Assembly: GCA_963713505.1 (NCBI GenBank)
Contig: CAVQMC010000022.1
Coordinates: 242,170-306,169, forward strand
Direction of reading: 5' to 3'
From: CAVQMC01 sp963713505
Lineage (GTDB): Bacteria; Bacteroidota; Ignavibacteria; Ignavibacteriales; Ignavibacteriaceae
Length of the DNA stretch: 64,000 nt
Shown piece after piece: positions 63,293-64,000 of the stretch; the stretch's first letter is position 1; the number at the start of each line of letters is the position of its first letter. A program made the position numbers and the translations under genes. The notes under the pieces were generated by a model that saw nothing but the letters and a program-made list of their open reading frames with translations, was not told the DNA's origin and made no database searches.

Positions 63293-64000
63293 TTGAAAGA
63301 AAATATTGAAAACATTTTGCGATGAAGTTCAAGCATTGTCAGAAGTGTATAACTATTATTGGTTATAAAAAATTCCCTTCCGCCTCTCACGGAAAAACCG
63401 ATTCTGAATTTATGTTAGTTTCTGAAGCACCTGGCAAAAAAAGTATTGACAAAGAAAATGAATCTGAAATAAAATATTGGATGGGCGCTGGCGGAAAACT
63501 CTTAAGATCTGCCTTAATGGAAGCTGACAAAGAACTTGAAGAAGTAGAAACCAATGATTCTAAAGATTCAACAGCTAATAAAGAATTAGAAGATATTTTT
63601 TATCTAACAGATATTGTAAAGTGTTGGCCAAATAAGAAGGAAAGAAAATAATATACTTAAAAATAGAAAACCGAATGATTTAGAATTAACAAATTGTTCA
63701 CCGTTCTTAAAGCGAGAAATTGAAGCATTAAAACCAAATTTAATTTTATCATTTGGTGAACCGTCAACTAAATATTTATTGAACCAAGATATTAGTATGG
63801 AGAAAGCTCACGGTAAAATATATTCTTATAATAATCTTACAAAAGTTTTAGTGATGTATCATCCGAGCAATATAGATTTTCATATGAAAGGAATTTATAC
63901 ATATCCCAATTAAAAAATGTATTTAAGAAAATTATAGAAAACAAAATAGAGGATATTGAAAAGATATTTGATGCTTCTACGAATGATCAAGCGATAAACC
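63293..64000 (+). pseudogene. Uracil-DNA glycosylase-like protein, frame-broken and cut by window edge
   Basis: A TTG at 63293 behind GAGGT opens LKENIENIL, then the frame shifts into KFKHCQKCITIIGYKKFPSA, FMLVSEAPGKK, YWMGAGGKLLRSALMEA and YLTDIVKCWPNK. Further frames give SPFLKREIEALKPNLILSFG, LVMYHPSNIDFH and KNVFKKIIENKIEDIEKIFD, open to the window end. The GEAPG-like motif, spaced cysteines (CxxC, KCW, NCS) and HPS match Fe-S uracil-DNA glycosylases (families 4/5). It follows the attC-like site directly. Confidence 0.6.

Noticed and set aside
49257..64000. Integrase, transposase or CRISPR array explaining the accessory region
   Set aside because: No tyrosine or serine recombinase, transposase or regularly spaced repeat-spacer array was found on either strand; the repeats present are too few and too unevenly spaced for CRISPR.

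Overview
The window is AT-rich chromosomal DNA from a bacterium of the Bacteroidota/Chlorobi superphylum, most likely an Ignavibacteria-type organism. The evidence is a primary sigma factor without region 1.1, type IX secretion (T9SS) C-terminal sorting domains (QNYPNPFNPST ... KKMILMK) on secreted enzymes, and an adenosylcobalamin-dependent ribonucleotide reductase. Promoters resembling TTGACA/TATAAT fit Chlorobi/Ignavibacteria better than Bacteroides. The species assignment is inference.

1-20.3 kb is the conserved information-processing cluster on the + strand: rpoC 3' end, rpsL-rpsG-fusA-tuf, the S10 operon, the spc operon (with a tRNA-Gln gene inserted between rplR and rpsE), secY, map, infA, rpmJ and the alpha operon (rpsM-rpsK-rpsD-rpoA-rplQ). 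Several ribosomal genes start with TTG or GTG. rpsL carries a one-base insertion that must be an assembly error or a lethal lesion.

20.3-49.0 kb is ordinary chromosome. It holds engB, a GAF/degenerate-GGDEF protein, deoB, rpoD, an NlpC/P60 lipoprotein, two PAP2 phosphatases, class II nrdJ, an ABC exporter, a LolA-like protein, fabF, a GNAT, a DUF3298 protein, a hybrid histidine kinase, rocD, YjbQ, an S1/P1 nuclease, a T9SS-exported GH13 amylase, a SpoU methyltransferase, a DUF971 protein and a CNNM/CBS protein. Several of these genes also carry single-base insertions.

49.0-57.7 kb is accessory DNA beginning at tRNA-Thr. It has a degenerate tRNA-Thr copy carrying two palindromes, a 155-bp direct repeat flanking a six-gene phage/plasmid-like minus-strand operon (RecA-like ATPase, ArdC N-terminal domain protein, small genes), a 180-bp inverted repeat upstream of that operon, a recurring hairpin module, small lipoproteins, and a frame-broken T9SS-exported endonuclease I.

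57.8-64 kb looks like an array of promoterless + strand gene cassettes separated by short conserved recombination-site-like sequences. One boundary has the paired, bulged architecture of an integron attC site, and a second shares its 3' half. The cassettes carry an unknown two-gene membrane unit, a probable Kiwa anti-phage system (kwaA plus a frame-broken kwaB/DUF4868), small exported proteins, an S12 beta-lactamase-like hydrolase and a uracil-DNA-glycosylase-like protein. No integrase is in the window. This cassette array with a Kiwa-like unit is the most interesting part. Reading-frame breaks are frequent right of 51 kb, so sequence quality there needs checking before calling genes dead.
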